64,000 nucleotides of DNA from Sabellastarte sp. h YS-2021 (Eukaryota; Annelida; Polychaeta; Sabellida; Sabellidae). Shown here in pieces: positions 54,289-64,000 of this stretch; positions within the stretch are counted from its first letter, which is position 1; each line of letters starts with the position of its first letter. The notes under the pieces were generated by a model, which made no database searches, was not told where the DNA came from, and saw nothing but the letters and a program-made list of their open reading frames with translations. The stretch is taken from assembly GCA_964017235.1 (NCBI GenBank), contig OZ024931.1, forward strand, positions 126,367,530-126,431,529. The letters are read 5' to 3'. Position numbers and translations under genes: made by a program.

Positions 54289-54475
54289 CAATGAAAAAGA
54301 CATGATGACGTCACACTGTCTGGACAGGAAGCAAGTATTATGTGCCACCTAGTGAATGCACACTAGTGAATGACTGGTCCTGCCGGTATTATATACAGGA
54401 CGTCTTTTTCTGGTGTTTGGCGGGACCGGTCGAGCCGACCGGTAATGCAATTGTCCATTGGATAGGGTATTAACT
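54289..54475 (+). repeat. G right ITR, outer end lost
   Basis: CAATGAAAAAGACATGATGACGTCACACTGTCTGG...GGCGGGACCGGTCGAGCC...CATTGGATAGGGTATTAACT. The A/T-rich outer 35-40 bp are missing. Confidence 0.83.
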
Positions 54476-54745
54476 TTTTGTTTGTCTGTCAACATTTCTG
54501 TTTCCAGACTCTAACTCATAAATGCTTTGTGTTATCAAATTCAAACTTGACAGGTAGATAAATCATCATCATAGCTAGGTTCCTTTCAAAATTGGTGTAA
54601 TTCTAGGTCTTCATTTGTCCATTTTTTGTCCATTTGTCTGTCCTTCATCATTTCCGTTTCTTGGGACTTTTGCAGTCCTCTTTTCAAAAAGCTTTTTGTT
54701 AAATTTTTATATGTTTTGCCTTGTAACTTTAAAATGGTCTCCTTA
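54476..54745. repeat. Direct repeat units between G and D
   Basis: 54,488-54,600 repeats 50,188-50,297. A third, more diverged unit may begin near 54,645 (CATCATTTCCGTTTCTTGGGAC). Non-coding. Confidence 0.6.
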
Positions 54746-54936
54746 TTTTATTGCGTTAATACATCCTATCCAATGGACAATTGCTTTACCGGTCGGTGCG
54801 ACCGGTCCCGCCAAACGACAGAAAAAGTCATTCTGTATAAATACCGGCAGGACCGGTCAGAGAGTGTACATTCACCAGGTGTGGCCTCGTGCATACTTCC
54901 TGTCTAGACAGAATGACGTCATCGCGTCTTTTTCGT
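54746..54936 (+). promoter_or_regulatory. D left ITR with CRE and E2F-like sites
   Basis: TTTTATTGCGTTAATACATCC, TCCCGCCAAA (54,806-54,815), TGACGTCA (54,914-54,921) and TTTGGCGC (54,936-54,943), in the same order as A3. Confidence 0.75.
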
Positions 54937-55014
54937 TTGGCGCGTGAGGTGTACAGATGTCACCATTTCATTTTATTTTACACTTAAAGAATTTTTATTG
55001 CTTCTGGAGTTGTT

Positions 55015-56928
55015 ATGGCGTCCCCTGGACAAAAGAGAGGGTCGTGTGGCCACGTTTTGGCTCTGTTTGATTCACATTCTAAATATGCTCGCTGTCGTGA
55101 GAAGGGCATTGGTGAAGTAGTGCCAGATTTGTGAAGGTTTCTCTGAGCAATAGAAACTACAGTTGGCCACCCCCACTTACAGGGTGAGAAAAGAACTTCA
55201 GAAGGACGCAGGCTCCCCCCCCCATCCATTGATCCGTCTGATGTTACTGTCATAGGGAGGGTAGAGAGCAATAGGTGACAGTAGTGATAGAGGCGAAACC
55301 CCCAGTGAGAAGAAAAAGTCCTCCCACAAGTCGCCTACCAAGAAGAAAGCCGGCAAAACCCCTGTTGACTACCAATCTGATGTGAAATCTATGGACGAAA
55401 ATTGGTCAGAACATTTTGCCAGGCTGGAAGCTTTGTTCCTGGCCAAGAATTTTCAAGTTTCGGTTGAACCAGTGAAGAAATCAGAGGTGGTGATTACTGA
55501 CAGGCCATTCATCCCACCAGCTGAGCAGTCTACCGGTGCTACTGGTCAGAAGCAGTCTTCCTGTGCAGCCAGCAAGAGGGATGTAGACAAAGCCACCCGG
55601 CCTGTTGAGACTCCCGGTGCTGCACCCATGATTCAGCTTACTGGCCAGATCCCTGTCCTTCCTGCAGCAGTGGACAGACCCAAGGTTCAGCCCCCAGGTC
55701 CTGCTGCTCAACCGGCTACATCTTCCACTCGGCCTTCCGGCTCTCTCCCCGGTGCTACAGCCCCTGTTGAGGAACCGGCAATGCTCTCAGATCATCCTAG
55801 TGACCGGGCTTCCAGCATAGCTGATGAAGGTGAAGTCTCTGACCTGGGATCTTGTCAGGTCCAGATCAGGAAGTACTGTCTGATGTGGATCAAGAGCTTA
55901 CTGCTGAGCAAACTTACAGGGAAACTTTGAGAGGTGTTAGGTCATTTATGGCCTAGAATGACATTCCAGAGTTTGACTCTGCTTCCAGTTCACAAGACAA
56001 CCCTTTTACCGGTTTTAAAGTTTCTCACACTGGAAAAGTTTCAGTAAAAGTGCCAGTTGACGAGTGGTTTTGTAGGAAAATGGAGAAGCTTAACATAACT
56101 GTGCAAGAGGGTTACCCGTCCCGTACTGCTGAGAATGCCGGATTATCCAGAAACCAGTTTGTTAAACCACCCAAAACTTTGAAGTGGTACAACATGCACT
56201 GTGAAAAGAAGGACTTTTCCTGGTCAAAGGTTTACACATGGCCTAATGAACCAGCCGGATTGAACAGTACCGTCCCCAGGATAGCTAACGGATCTCTGCT
56301 GTCAGCACCGGCTTCTAGACCCATATCTCAGGATACCTTAAGAAAGTGGGAAAGGGCTGCACATGATCAATCCTACATGTGTAACCAGGCTGCAGCTTTT
56401 AGCCGGTGTCTCACCAAAGTACAGGACAATATGGCTTCTCAGTTGAAGTTAATCCAAGGTGTCACGTCAAAGGGAAAATCTGCTTCAAAAATCACCCAAG
56501 CTGCTGAGGAATTGGACATTTTAGTGACCTTTAATCGCAGCATCACACAGGCAATGGCCCGCACCATGCAAGACCTGTCGGAAGGAGTGTTTGTCAATGT
56601 AGCAAATCTGACACTTGCAAGACGTGACAGTTACCTGGATTTTATTAAAACTGGCATCAAGCAGGACACTTTAATCTCTTAGAACCGCTCCACTGCATCT
56701 CAGTGCTTGTTTCCTGACCATGTCATAGCCAAGGCTGAGGAAGAAATACCTCAGCGTTTCCACTCATACTCTCAGCCACCTCGACAGCAACAGGATACGG
56801 ACCGGAAACAGGGCCTTCCAGCCTGGAAACAGCTGGGTAGCAGAAGACGAGGTCAGAGATCTCACCAGGGTAAGGGTGCCTCTTCATTCTCACAACGACC
56901 TGCTAAAACACAGAAGCAGTATAAATGA
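55015..56928 (+). pseudogene. D gag-like ORF1, several breaks
   Basis: ATG 55,015 (MASPGQKRGSCGHV). The zinc module continues as SKYARCREKGIG, then a deletion leads to TGA at about 55,131. From 55,382: KSMDENWSEHFARLEALFLAK, a Thr/Pro/Gly-rich mid-region and EGEVSD. Frame changes occur near 55,860-55,960. From 56,050: WFCRKMEKLNITVQEGYPS to LTLARRDSYLDFIKTG, interrupted by TAG at 56,680-56,682 where A3 has Arg. The tail is SRRRGQRSHQGKG and the end TATAAA-TGA-CAATTA (56,920-56,934). Confidence 0.82.
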
Positions 56929-56934
56929 CAATTA
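56926..56934 (+). promoter_or_regulatory. Candidate readthrough context, gag end of D
   Basis: TGA-CAA-TTA, an exact match to CARYYA. In this decayed copy the Cys frame downstream is displaced by one base relative to the gag frame, consistent with a later indel. Confidence 0.55.
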
Positions 56935-56957
56935 CTGTTCTCAGTCTGTGACCGAAA

Positions 56958-57245
56958 TGTCAGTTCCAGTGTGACCGTTCAATTAAAAACTTCTGTGTCA
57001 AGTGTTGTGACAGATGTAAAGTTAAAAGTGACTGGAAAGGACTATTTTTCAAAGACAAGAACTCAGTTACCTGTATCTTATCATGTTGCTTCTCATGTAC
57101 CTTTTGCAGGAGGGTCGCCGCAAAAGAAAGGCGTAATTCCCGAACCTCAAATGTCAATAAAATCTGTGAAAGGTGTTTCCTGTGTAGATCAATTGAGTTC
57201 TGTGCAAAATGTCACCAATGTCCCACTTGTAACAAATCTTCCTGT
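56958..57245 (+). pseudogene. D Cys-rich module
   Basis: Open in the Cys frame. KCQFQCDRSIKNFCVKCCDRC, then TCILSCCFSCTFCRR, then ICERCFLCRSIEFC, AKCHQCPTC and SSC, 19 Cys in all. The overlapping RT-frame translation is unremarkable here. That Cys codons, rather than the other frame, are conserved against A3 argues the Cys frame is the coding one. Confidence 0.65.
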
Positions 57246-57249
57246 AGGG

Positions 57250-59183
57250 TCAAGATTGCACGAGTTTTGGGAGAGATGGGCAGCCCTAGGCGTCAGCCCC
57301 AAGGTTATATCAGTCGTCAGGTTGGGATACATCCTACCCTTCCGGTCCAGACCTTTCTTGACCAGAAAACCCACAATAACAAGCTGGTATGTAGATCCTC
57401 ACAGGAACAGCTACCTGTTGGAGGCATTGCATCAGCTGTTAAACAAAAATGCTGTAGAATTGGTTCAAAATCCACAATCCCTGGGCTTTTACAACTGGTT
57501 ATTCCTGGTCCCCAAACCCAACAACCGGTGGCGACCAATCTTGGATCTAAGCAAACTGAACACTTATCTGAAAACACAGTCATTCGAAATGGAGACCCTG
57601 CAGACAATAAGGACACATTCAGGACAAAATCTACCAGTTCAAGGCACTACCCTTGGGCCTCTCCACAGCTCCCATGGAATTCACTGTGATAGCCAAGGAG
57701 GTCAAATGGTTAACAATGAGAGAGGTTACAAGGATCCACCAATAACTAGATGACTGGTTGGTCAGAGCCACGTCCCACCGGGTTTGTCTTCAACAGACAC
57801 AAACCTTGGTATCCCTCTGCAGAGAATTGGGGTGGCTAGTAAACCAGGAAAAATCAGAGCTGGAACCCAAACAAGTTTTCAGTGTCGTAGGTTACCAGTT
57901 CAACTTGAAAGAGGGCAGGGTCAGACCCACCAAGGAATGTTGGCAGACCCTACAAAACAAAATACAGGAGATTTTATCAAACCCAATGTGCCCGGTCCGG
58001 AATCTTATGTCCCTGATTTGTCTGCTAACTGACACAGAAAAGCAGGTACATTTGGGCAGGTTGCACATGAGACCCATACAGTGGCATCTCAAAGACAATT
58101 GGAGAGTACAGGAGACTCTGGAGAAAGCCATTTCAAGATCACTCCACCCACATCTGGAGTGGTGGCTGGAGGAGAGCAATGTTACCACAGGTCAACCCTT
58201 ACACCCTCTTGCACATGCTCTGCAAATCTTTACAGACGCATCAAAAGAGGGGTGGGGGACTCATTTAAAGCATATGGCATAGAAGCATAGAGCATATGGC
58301 AAGGGGAAGCTGGTCATTCCCAGAAAGCAAACTGCACATAAACTATCTAGAGTTAAAAGCAGTTCTAACCTTAAAAGAATTCCAAGATCTCTGTTCGAAC
58401 AAGGTAGTTCTCATAGCTACAGACAATACCACTGTCGTAGCATACATAAACAAGGAAGGGGAAATGGTGTTGGGCCCCTCTCTGTGCCTTACTGTGGATG
58501 ATCCTGACCTGGTGCACCAGGAATCAGGTAACCCTCAAAGCTCTACATATTCCCGGTTGTCTGACTGTGATAGGAGACAAATTATCCAGACTGGGTCAAA
58601 CCAATCAAACAGAATGGTACCTTAACCCGGAGATCTTCCAAGCAATATGCAACCGGTGGTACACTCCCCAAGTGGACCTGTTTGCCACAAGGTTCAACAA
58701 GCTCCCACATTTTGTCTCACTGGTCCCAGACCTCCAGGCCTGGGCAGTGGATGCTCTCAGCCTTTCTTGGGAGGGACTCGACCCGTACGCCTTCCCACCA
58801 ACAGCCATCTTGGGCAAAGTGGTGGTGAAGTTACAGGATTACCCTTGCAACAGGATCATTCTGATTGCCCCAGGGTGGCCCAACATGCCCTGGTTTTGGG
58901 ATCTGGTGGCTATGTCCAGTCAATCCCCCTGTGTCTGCCCAACATACCAAACTTAGTGTCTCAACCGTTCAACCAAGTCCTACACAAGAACCTGTCAAAT
59001 CTGAATCTACATGCCTGGCTCCTAGAGCCTAAGCAATCAAGGAGCAGGGTTTCTCTGAGGCAGTGGCAGCACGAATTGAGGCTCCTCAAAGAAGATCAAC
59101 CAGATCTGTCTATGAGGCAAAGTGGGCCATTTTTACAAAGTGGTGCCTCAGTAATCAGGTGGACTTCAGGGCACCACCTCTGA
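57250..59183 (+). pseudogene. D reverse transcriptase-RNase H, broken
   Basis: RT: GSRLHEFWERWAALG, WLFLVPKPNNRWRPILDL. About 100 bp with motif A (SSIDFSDAYFHIPI) are deleted near 57,610. The catalytic motif is Q-stop-LDD: TAA replaces Tyr of YLDD at about 57,744. RNase H: IFTDASKEGWGTHL (58,230), then a small insertion. LELKAVLTL, IATDNTTVVAYINKEG. The tail NLNLHAWLLEPKQS ends at 59,181-59,183. Confidence 0.83.
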
Positions 59184-60084
59184 AAGCCATTGCTGACTTC
59201 CTCCTGCACTTGTTTCAGGACAAGAAGTTGCAACCAGGCACTATTGATGGCTACAGATCAGCCATTGCTGACAAACTGGGTAATGTGCCCCTTAATGTCA
59301 GTAAGGATGAGAATCTCGCCCGTCTCCTGAATAGTTTCCATAGAGACAGACCCAAGGGTAGGAGGGGTATACCCTCCTGGAACCTGTCCCTGGTTTTACA
59401 CCAGTTGACAAAGGCACCCTTTGAACCCTTAAAAGAGGCCTCACTTAAACACTTGACATGTAAGACCATTTTTCTGCTGGCCCTAGGGTCCGGAAAACGC
59501 AGGAGTGAGATCCATGCTTGGCTTCATAAGAACATCAGACACCAGTCAAACTGGTCTAAGGTCATTGTACCCCTTACCCAGCTTTTTGTCCAAGAATCAG
59601 CTGGCCAAGGAGGGTCCAGATAGTGTGGCCCTGGTGGTGATTCCAGCTCTGGATCCACACTGGATAAGTCACTCAAGGGTGACAGGTCACTGTGTCCAGT
59701 TAGAGCACCACGTTATTATTTGGACAGGACCTCAGGCAGAACAAGGAATTGATATTTGTCTGCTTCAAGAAGGGTTTTGACAAGGACATCTCCCCGGCCA
59801 CTGTCTCCTCATGGATCAAGCAGACTGATATCCTATGCTATGAGCTCTCTGATCAGCAGTCCTTCACTTTACATCAGGTTAAGGCCCATGATGTAAGGTT
59901 CTTTGCTGCTTCTAAGGCTTTCCAGTCAGGGATCTCCTTAGACCAGATATTATCAGCCTGCCACTGGAAATCTCACAACACCTTCACACAATTCTATCTG
60001 AAGGATGTGGCATGGGCTGATTCAGAGCTTTTCCACTTCGGGCCGGTAGTGGCTGCTCAGCAGATCCACCAACAAGCCCAGTAG
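59030..60084 (+). pseudogene. D tyrosine recombinase, one frame break region
   Basis: Open 59,063-59,623 (AARIEAPQRRSTRSVYEAK to GKRRSEIHAW, first catalytic Arg intact) and again 59,749-60,084 with HDVR, ACHWKSHNTF and FYLKDVAW all intact. Frameshifts and small deletions lie between 59,560 and 59,750. All catalytic residues survive. Confidence 0.85.
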
Positions 60085-60260
60085 TGAGGAAACACTTTTG
60101 TAAATACGTACATAGTGTATATACTGATACTTAGATAAGTATAAATCAATCATCAAAAAAAGACAAAAAAAAAAAACTGTGACATGCTTCCTTTGGGAGG
60201 TTTATTTCTTGGGACTGAACTCATTCCTCTCCTCCCCTCACTCAGAGCAGTAATGCCTAG

Positions 60261-60279
60261 AAAAAAGGGGGGGGGCACG
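60261..60279 (+). other. Polypurine tract-like run (D)
   Basis: AAAAAAGGGGGGGGGCACG, preceded by CTCTCCTCCCCTCACTCAGAG, as in A3 and G. Confidence 0.65.
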
Positions 60280-60432
60280 GTCGGTCTACCCCCGGTCAAC
60301 CGGATGTTGATGTGCCGACATAGGCCTTATTGGGTTCCCTGGCTCAGGGCTACCTAGGCTGAGGAAATTGTTGTTTTTTGAGTTCATCTAAGTCCCTAGT
60401 AACTTACCAGCTGACCAAGCGGTGGTTATTCA

Positions 60433-60540
60433 GCAAATGCCCATTGGATAGGATATATTAACGCAATAAAATTGCAAATTTAATAAGTAAATTAAATTAA
60501 TAAATTTAATAATTAAGTTAATACCCTATCCAATGGACAG
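60433..60540 (+). repeat. D internal complementary region
   Basis: GCAAATGCCCATTGGATAGG...CGCAATAAAATTG is the antisense left end. AATTAAGTTAATACCCTATCCAATGGACA is the antisense right end, with a small duplication of TTAATAAATTTAATA inside. Confidence 0.85.
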
Positions 60541-60596
60541 GCAAAACCCTCCCAACTGGCCCCGCTATCAGTCTACTAGGGGTTTAATGGGTTTAG

Positions 60597-60813
60597 ACAA
60601 CGAAAAAGACGTGATGACGTCATTCTGTCTAGACAGGAAGTATGCACGAGGTGACACCTGGCGAATGTACACTCTCTGACCGGTCCTGCCGGTATGTATA
60701 CAGAATGACTTTTTCTGTCGTCTGGCGGGACCGGTCGTGCCGACTGGTAAAGCAATTGTCCATTGGATAGGGTATTAACTTATAAAAATTTAATTTACTT
60801 ATTAAATTTGCAA
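60597..60813 (+). repeat. D right ITR
   Basis: CAACGAAAAAGACGTGATGACGTCATTCTG...TGGCGGGACCGGTCG...TATAAAAATTTAATTTAC...TTTGCAA. It has a few differences from the left ITR, unlike A3. Confidence 0.88.
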
Positions 60814-60814
60814 G

Positions 60815-61056
60815 TTTATGTTTATTTGGGTTTTAACATCACTTTCCAAACATGGTATAGGTCATATCAGGACAGGTAGTTTTATGGGCAGAGAAAACCA
60901 GTACACACAGTTGGTCAAGGTTTTGTACTGTAAACTGCTGACCAATGGGAAGCAACTACCAGCTTTCCCACTTGAGGCCAGGCCAGGATTTGAACTCTGA
61001 TCTCAGAGGTGGGAGGCACGAGTGTTACAACTCCACCACAGTGGCTCCTGATCTGG
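60815..61056 (-). mobile_element. tRNA-derived SINE, minus strand
   Basis: Read on the minus strand: A-box-like TGGTGGAGTTGTAACACTCG, B box AGTTCAAATCC (complement of 60,986-60,996), a body with GGTAGTTGCTTCCCATTGG, and the 3' end GATGTTAAAACCCAAATAAA, related to the tail of the SINE at 29,819. DIRS copy D ends exactly at its tail. Confidence 0.72.
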
Positions 61057-62218
61057 TGATTCTGTTGACATTGTTTTATGATATTGCACCTGTCCACTAA
61101 TATATTAAAGACATACAATCCCAGCTTTTGTGCTACTACTTTAGAATGTATAGTAAACCATTAAAATAGTTTGAAAAGGGATCAATCTTGTCATTAGAAG
61201 ATTGATCTAAAATGAAATGATTTATAATAATTGTGAGTCACACTGCATGGGTGATACAAAATATGCCCAATGAAATCCTGTGACATGAGAGGGGGCCTAT
61301 CGGAGGATATGGGGTATCGAGTAGGTGCAATCTATTTTTCACCATTAGCATATTACAACTAGCCCACATTCTGGATTGAATCAGGTTATATGGACAAACT
61401 CTATTTGACATGTTTCTTCACTGTTTTTCCATGTAAAGTAGAATTAAGCGTCCTGTAAGGGATGCTGGTTTGTACAATGGAGAAAATTTACGCGGAAGGG
61501 GCCGCTGGCTCCTCATTTTCTTTCGGCTATAGCTCAGCAACCACCGAGAGAATTCTCTCTAAATTTGGCCCATGTATGCAGTAGCCCTGGGAATTTTTTT
61601 AATACAATGTCATGACATTTTGATAAATCAGAAAAATCACATGACCAAAACGTGTTTAAAGGGATGTCCAGATGATAACGTCAAAATCGTTGTCCAGATG
61701 ATAACATAAAAATCGTAAAAATAGTTTTCCCGCCATTTTTGATGGCATCTTAAATTTATGTAAAATGTAAACAGTGTGATAATTTTTGGCCACAGTGTGC
61801 ATGCAGAGTCATGTGCCAGGTTTAACAAAAAATCGTTTTCCCAGCATTTTTGGCGGCCATCTTGAATTTCTACATAAAATGCAAAACTGCATTTATTGCA
61901 GAAACAGTGTGATATTGAGCTATTTAAATGAAATTTTCGGCCCAGAAGGTAGACCTAGTCGTCTGCTAGGTTTATCCAAATTGTTTCCCACCATTTTTGG
62001 CAGCCATCTTGAATTTCTGCATCAAATAAACACTCATTTATCTGAAACCTAGTGAGGGAGAGTGGTGTTATGAAAGTTTTGGCCCACATGGTGTATGCAG
62101 TCATCTTTGACAATCAAGAGATTTTAAAATTTTTTGCCTCATGGGAGGAACTGAGCCAGTAATTAGATTATCACTCAGTTCTAGATCTATTTACAGCATG
62201 TGCTTTTTTTCATTGTAG
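61057..62218. other. End of the approximately 32-kb intron
   Basis: No gene. A roughly 150-bp unit with CCATTTTTGG..GCCATCTTGAATTTCT is repeated about three times at 61,725-62,040. GTCCAGATGATAACGTCAAAATCG is doubled at 61,667-61,715. TTTTTTTCATTGTAG ends the intron. Confidence 0.5.
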
Positions 62219-62260
62219 ACCATTTCAATGCCACCAGAAAGGGCAGGATTACAGCCAGGT
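62219..62260 (+). CDS. Putative host exon 4 (42 nt, phase 0)
   Basis: TTTTTTTCATTGTAG precedes and GTAAGT follows (62,261). 42 nt open in phase 0 encode TISMPPERAGLQPG. An alternative donor GTGTAAGT two bases earlier would break the phase. Same size class and phase as exons 1-3, so probably the same gene. Function unknown. Confidence 0.58.
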
Positions 62261-64000
62261 GTAAGTATCAACATTGTGCTTTCTTGTTTAAGGGGCTATC
62301 AACGCAACGATGTATATTTAGTTAGTGTAGTCCATGCTAGGTGGCTTGTGTAAAAGCACATATTTGTTGCTTCGGACTTCTTTATAATATTTACAAATAT
62401 GCTAAACTATGTGACACAGCAAGGCTAACTTTACTTATATTTAGAGTATCCACGATGGACTGGTTTTTGATATGACAATATAAATGGACAATGCTGAATA
62501 TCACAACCAACGCAACCAATATTATCAGAAATAAAACAACAATAATAAAATTTTCAAATTCGCTGGTTCAATGTTGATGCATATTCATTTTAAAATATTG
62601 TGAAAATGCCATCTAAAAACAAAGCCAAGAGCTTATATTTTAAATGATCGAAAACGTGAATATATCGAAAACCTGTACATCGGCTATATCTATATTTTAA
62701 TCAAAACGCAAGAATAAACACACATACACATATTTTGGCTTGTTTTGCAAAGCTGCAGTGATAGGAGAGGTTACATATTGTGCAACAGCTACAGAGTGAA
62801 GAATGAGGCAGTTTATAACTGCCAACTGAAAGCCACCTGTACTTATTTACCTTCATAGGACAAGGGATTTTTTTACACTGTAATTGGACTGTTTTGCTTG
62901 CATTACAACCATTGTTTCTCTTTAACATACATCTACCAGTAATTCAAAAATAAATTTATAAATTAATACGATCTCCCACTGCCGTCAGTACTGGCAGATA
63001 TTGCTCCCTTAGCAACAGAGATATACCAGTCTATCGAGACATAAAAAAAATACTTAGAAGTTATATATGAGGACACTGTGGATGCCATAGTCCTAGAAAT
63101 ACCTAAGCATTCTTTTGAATGAATCACATTTTAAAAAAATACTTCCACAAGTATTAAACTAACATATCAGTAACAGTGATTCAAACCAGTAGTCTTTGTT
63201 TATCAAAAAATTACAATAATATAAAAATGAATTCTTTCAAAAGTTAGCCCAGAAAATTACCTTTACGTGCATATGTTAAACACAAGTGTCGATCTTGTCT
63301 TGCGTGCATTTTTTGTCACGTTTATAAAGCATGTCTCATTTTGACCTAAGTCAGATCACTTTCACTGCATTTTGTGAATATTTTTATTGCACCATTTTAT
63401 CAAATGTTACAAAAATAATTTTAAACAAACTACTCTTTTAGTAGTTGGTTTCTTTTTAAGCAATTTGTCAACAGCCAAAAATGAAAGAGTCATTAAATTC
63501 AGTAAGTTTAAGTTTATAAACTTGCACACCACAGAAAATTGGTGGCTGTCTGTGAGGAAAGGTTTCTGCACTGCGTGAAATATGCTGTTGCATTGATAGC
63601 CCCTTAACTTTTTTCAACTGTTGATAAAAATTTGAAATCAAAAACTGGACACCCAAATTTTGTGCACTACATTAGGCTGACTACCATTTCTTAATGTGAT
63701 CACAGATGTTAAATCTTTCTCTTATGTGTTACCACCCCACCGCTCTATATCTTGAGCTTATTCCTCCTGTACCTGCATCTCTTGTGCTGCATTTCAAAGC
63801 CATTTGTTATATTTCTCTCATTTCATCCTCACTTGTAAATATGCATAGTGTACCTTAAGCATGTATTTTGGACATGCTGATGAGATCACTTCCCCACCCT
63901 CTGAGATGGTGGGTTTGAATCCAGGATCATTTTATAAAGGTTACCATTTCATAAGAAAAATGTTTTTTTTAAAAGCTCAGCTATTGCTGAGGAATTCCAT
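62261..64000. other. No gene recognised
   Basis: AT-rich intron-like DNA. Short random ORFs only. GGGTTTGAATCC near 63,909 is a lone B-box-like motif without an accompanying SINE. Confidence 0.5.

Larger units (their letters stand above)
50298..54475 (+). mobile_element. DIRS copy G, family A, RT deleted
   Basis: Left ITR 50,298-50,497, gag start, a region of CCGGT hairpin repeats, RNase H, recombinase, purine tract, ICR and right ITR. The right terminus is cut at GGGTATTAACT (54,475). RT and most of gag are missing. Confidence 0.85.
54746..60813 (+). mobile_element. DIRS copy D, full length but decayed
   Basis: Family A with all parts present: left ITR 54,746-54,936, gag, Cys module, RT-RNase H, recombinase, purine tract, ICR at 60,433-60,540, and right ITR 60,597-60,813 ending TTTGCAA. 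No target duplication. The host continues GTTTATG inside a SINE tail. Frames contain stops and small deletions. Confidence 0.92.

Noticed and set aside
62701..62928. Minus-strand 75-codon frame and other ORFs in 62-64 kb
   Set aside because: Short, no start context, no domains, AT-rich intron-like sequence.
63869..63940. SINE fragment (GGGTTTGAATCC); similar lone B boxes near 671 and 21,369
   Set aside because: A single B-box-like motif without a convincing A box, body or tail.

Overview
This is a eukaryotic (animal) window with no bacterial gene organisation. It is AT-rich and shows GT-AG splice sites around very small exons, tRNA-derived SINEs, Helitrons with satellite-like cores, a hAT-type insertion, and many tyrosine-recombinase retrotransposons of the DIRS type. 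A marine invertebrate (mollusc, brachiopod, echinoderm, hemichordate or amphioxus-like) is my best guess. I cannot name the species from sequence alone.

Layout. 1-11,200: an old DIRS copy (B1) and a Helitron made largely of tandem repeats, followed by DIRS fragments. 11,200-18,310: another decayed DIRS copy (J) and a small fragment (K). 19,380-23,837: a second Helitron, itself carrying a 1.3-kb hAT-like element with a clean 8-bp target duplication. 23,838-26,840: low-copy DNA with a triplicated minisatellite, a 305-bp DIRS-derived foldback and the first recognisable host exon. 26,844-29,127: a third Helitron. 29,250-30,190: two more host exons and a SINE. 30,733-60,813: about 30 kb of DIRS elements packed into one intron. 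62,219-62,260: a fourth host exon.

The four host exons (63, 42, 60 and 42 nt) are all multiples of three and all readable in phase 0. They look like one plus-strand gene for a Pro/Arg-rich protein with a basic KRKRR motif. I do not recognise the gene. One of its introns is about 32 kb and is almost entirely transposon.

The DIRS elements form two related families. Family A (A3, C, E, G, D) has ITRs rich in CCGGT and TTTGGCGGGA. Family B (B1, H, I, J, K, B2, F) has ITRs containing AGCTTACCATGTGGG. Both begin TTTTATTGCG or a close variant. A3 (37,263-43,464) is complete and looks young: its inverted terminal repeats match over 172 bp with no difference I can see, its internal complementary region is an exact fusion of the reverse complements of both ends, and the gag, RT-RNase H and tyrosine-recombinase frames are open. 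A3 sits inside the older copy C, which can be read across the insertion.

Comparing copies reveals three features I would single out in family A. (1) Gag ends in TATAAA-TGA-CAA-TYA, a tobamovirus-like readthrough context, in all three copies that retain it. (2) Beyond that stop, and without an ATG in A3, lies a Cys-rich (about 20 Cys) zinc-knuckle-like module conserved in frame. It must then be left by a +1 shift, at a shared GTAGGG, to enter RT. (3) Every copy of either family that retains the 3' region has an A-run/G-run tract like a retroviral polypurine tract between the recombinase stop and the internal complementary region.
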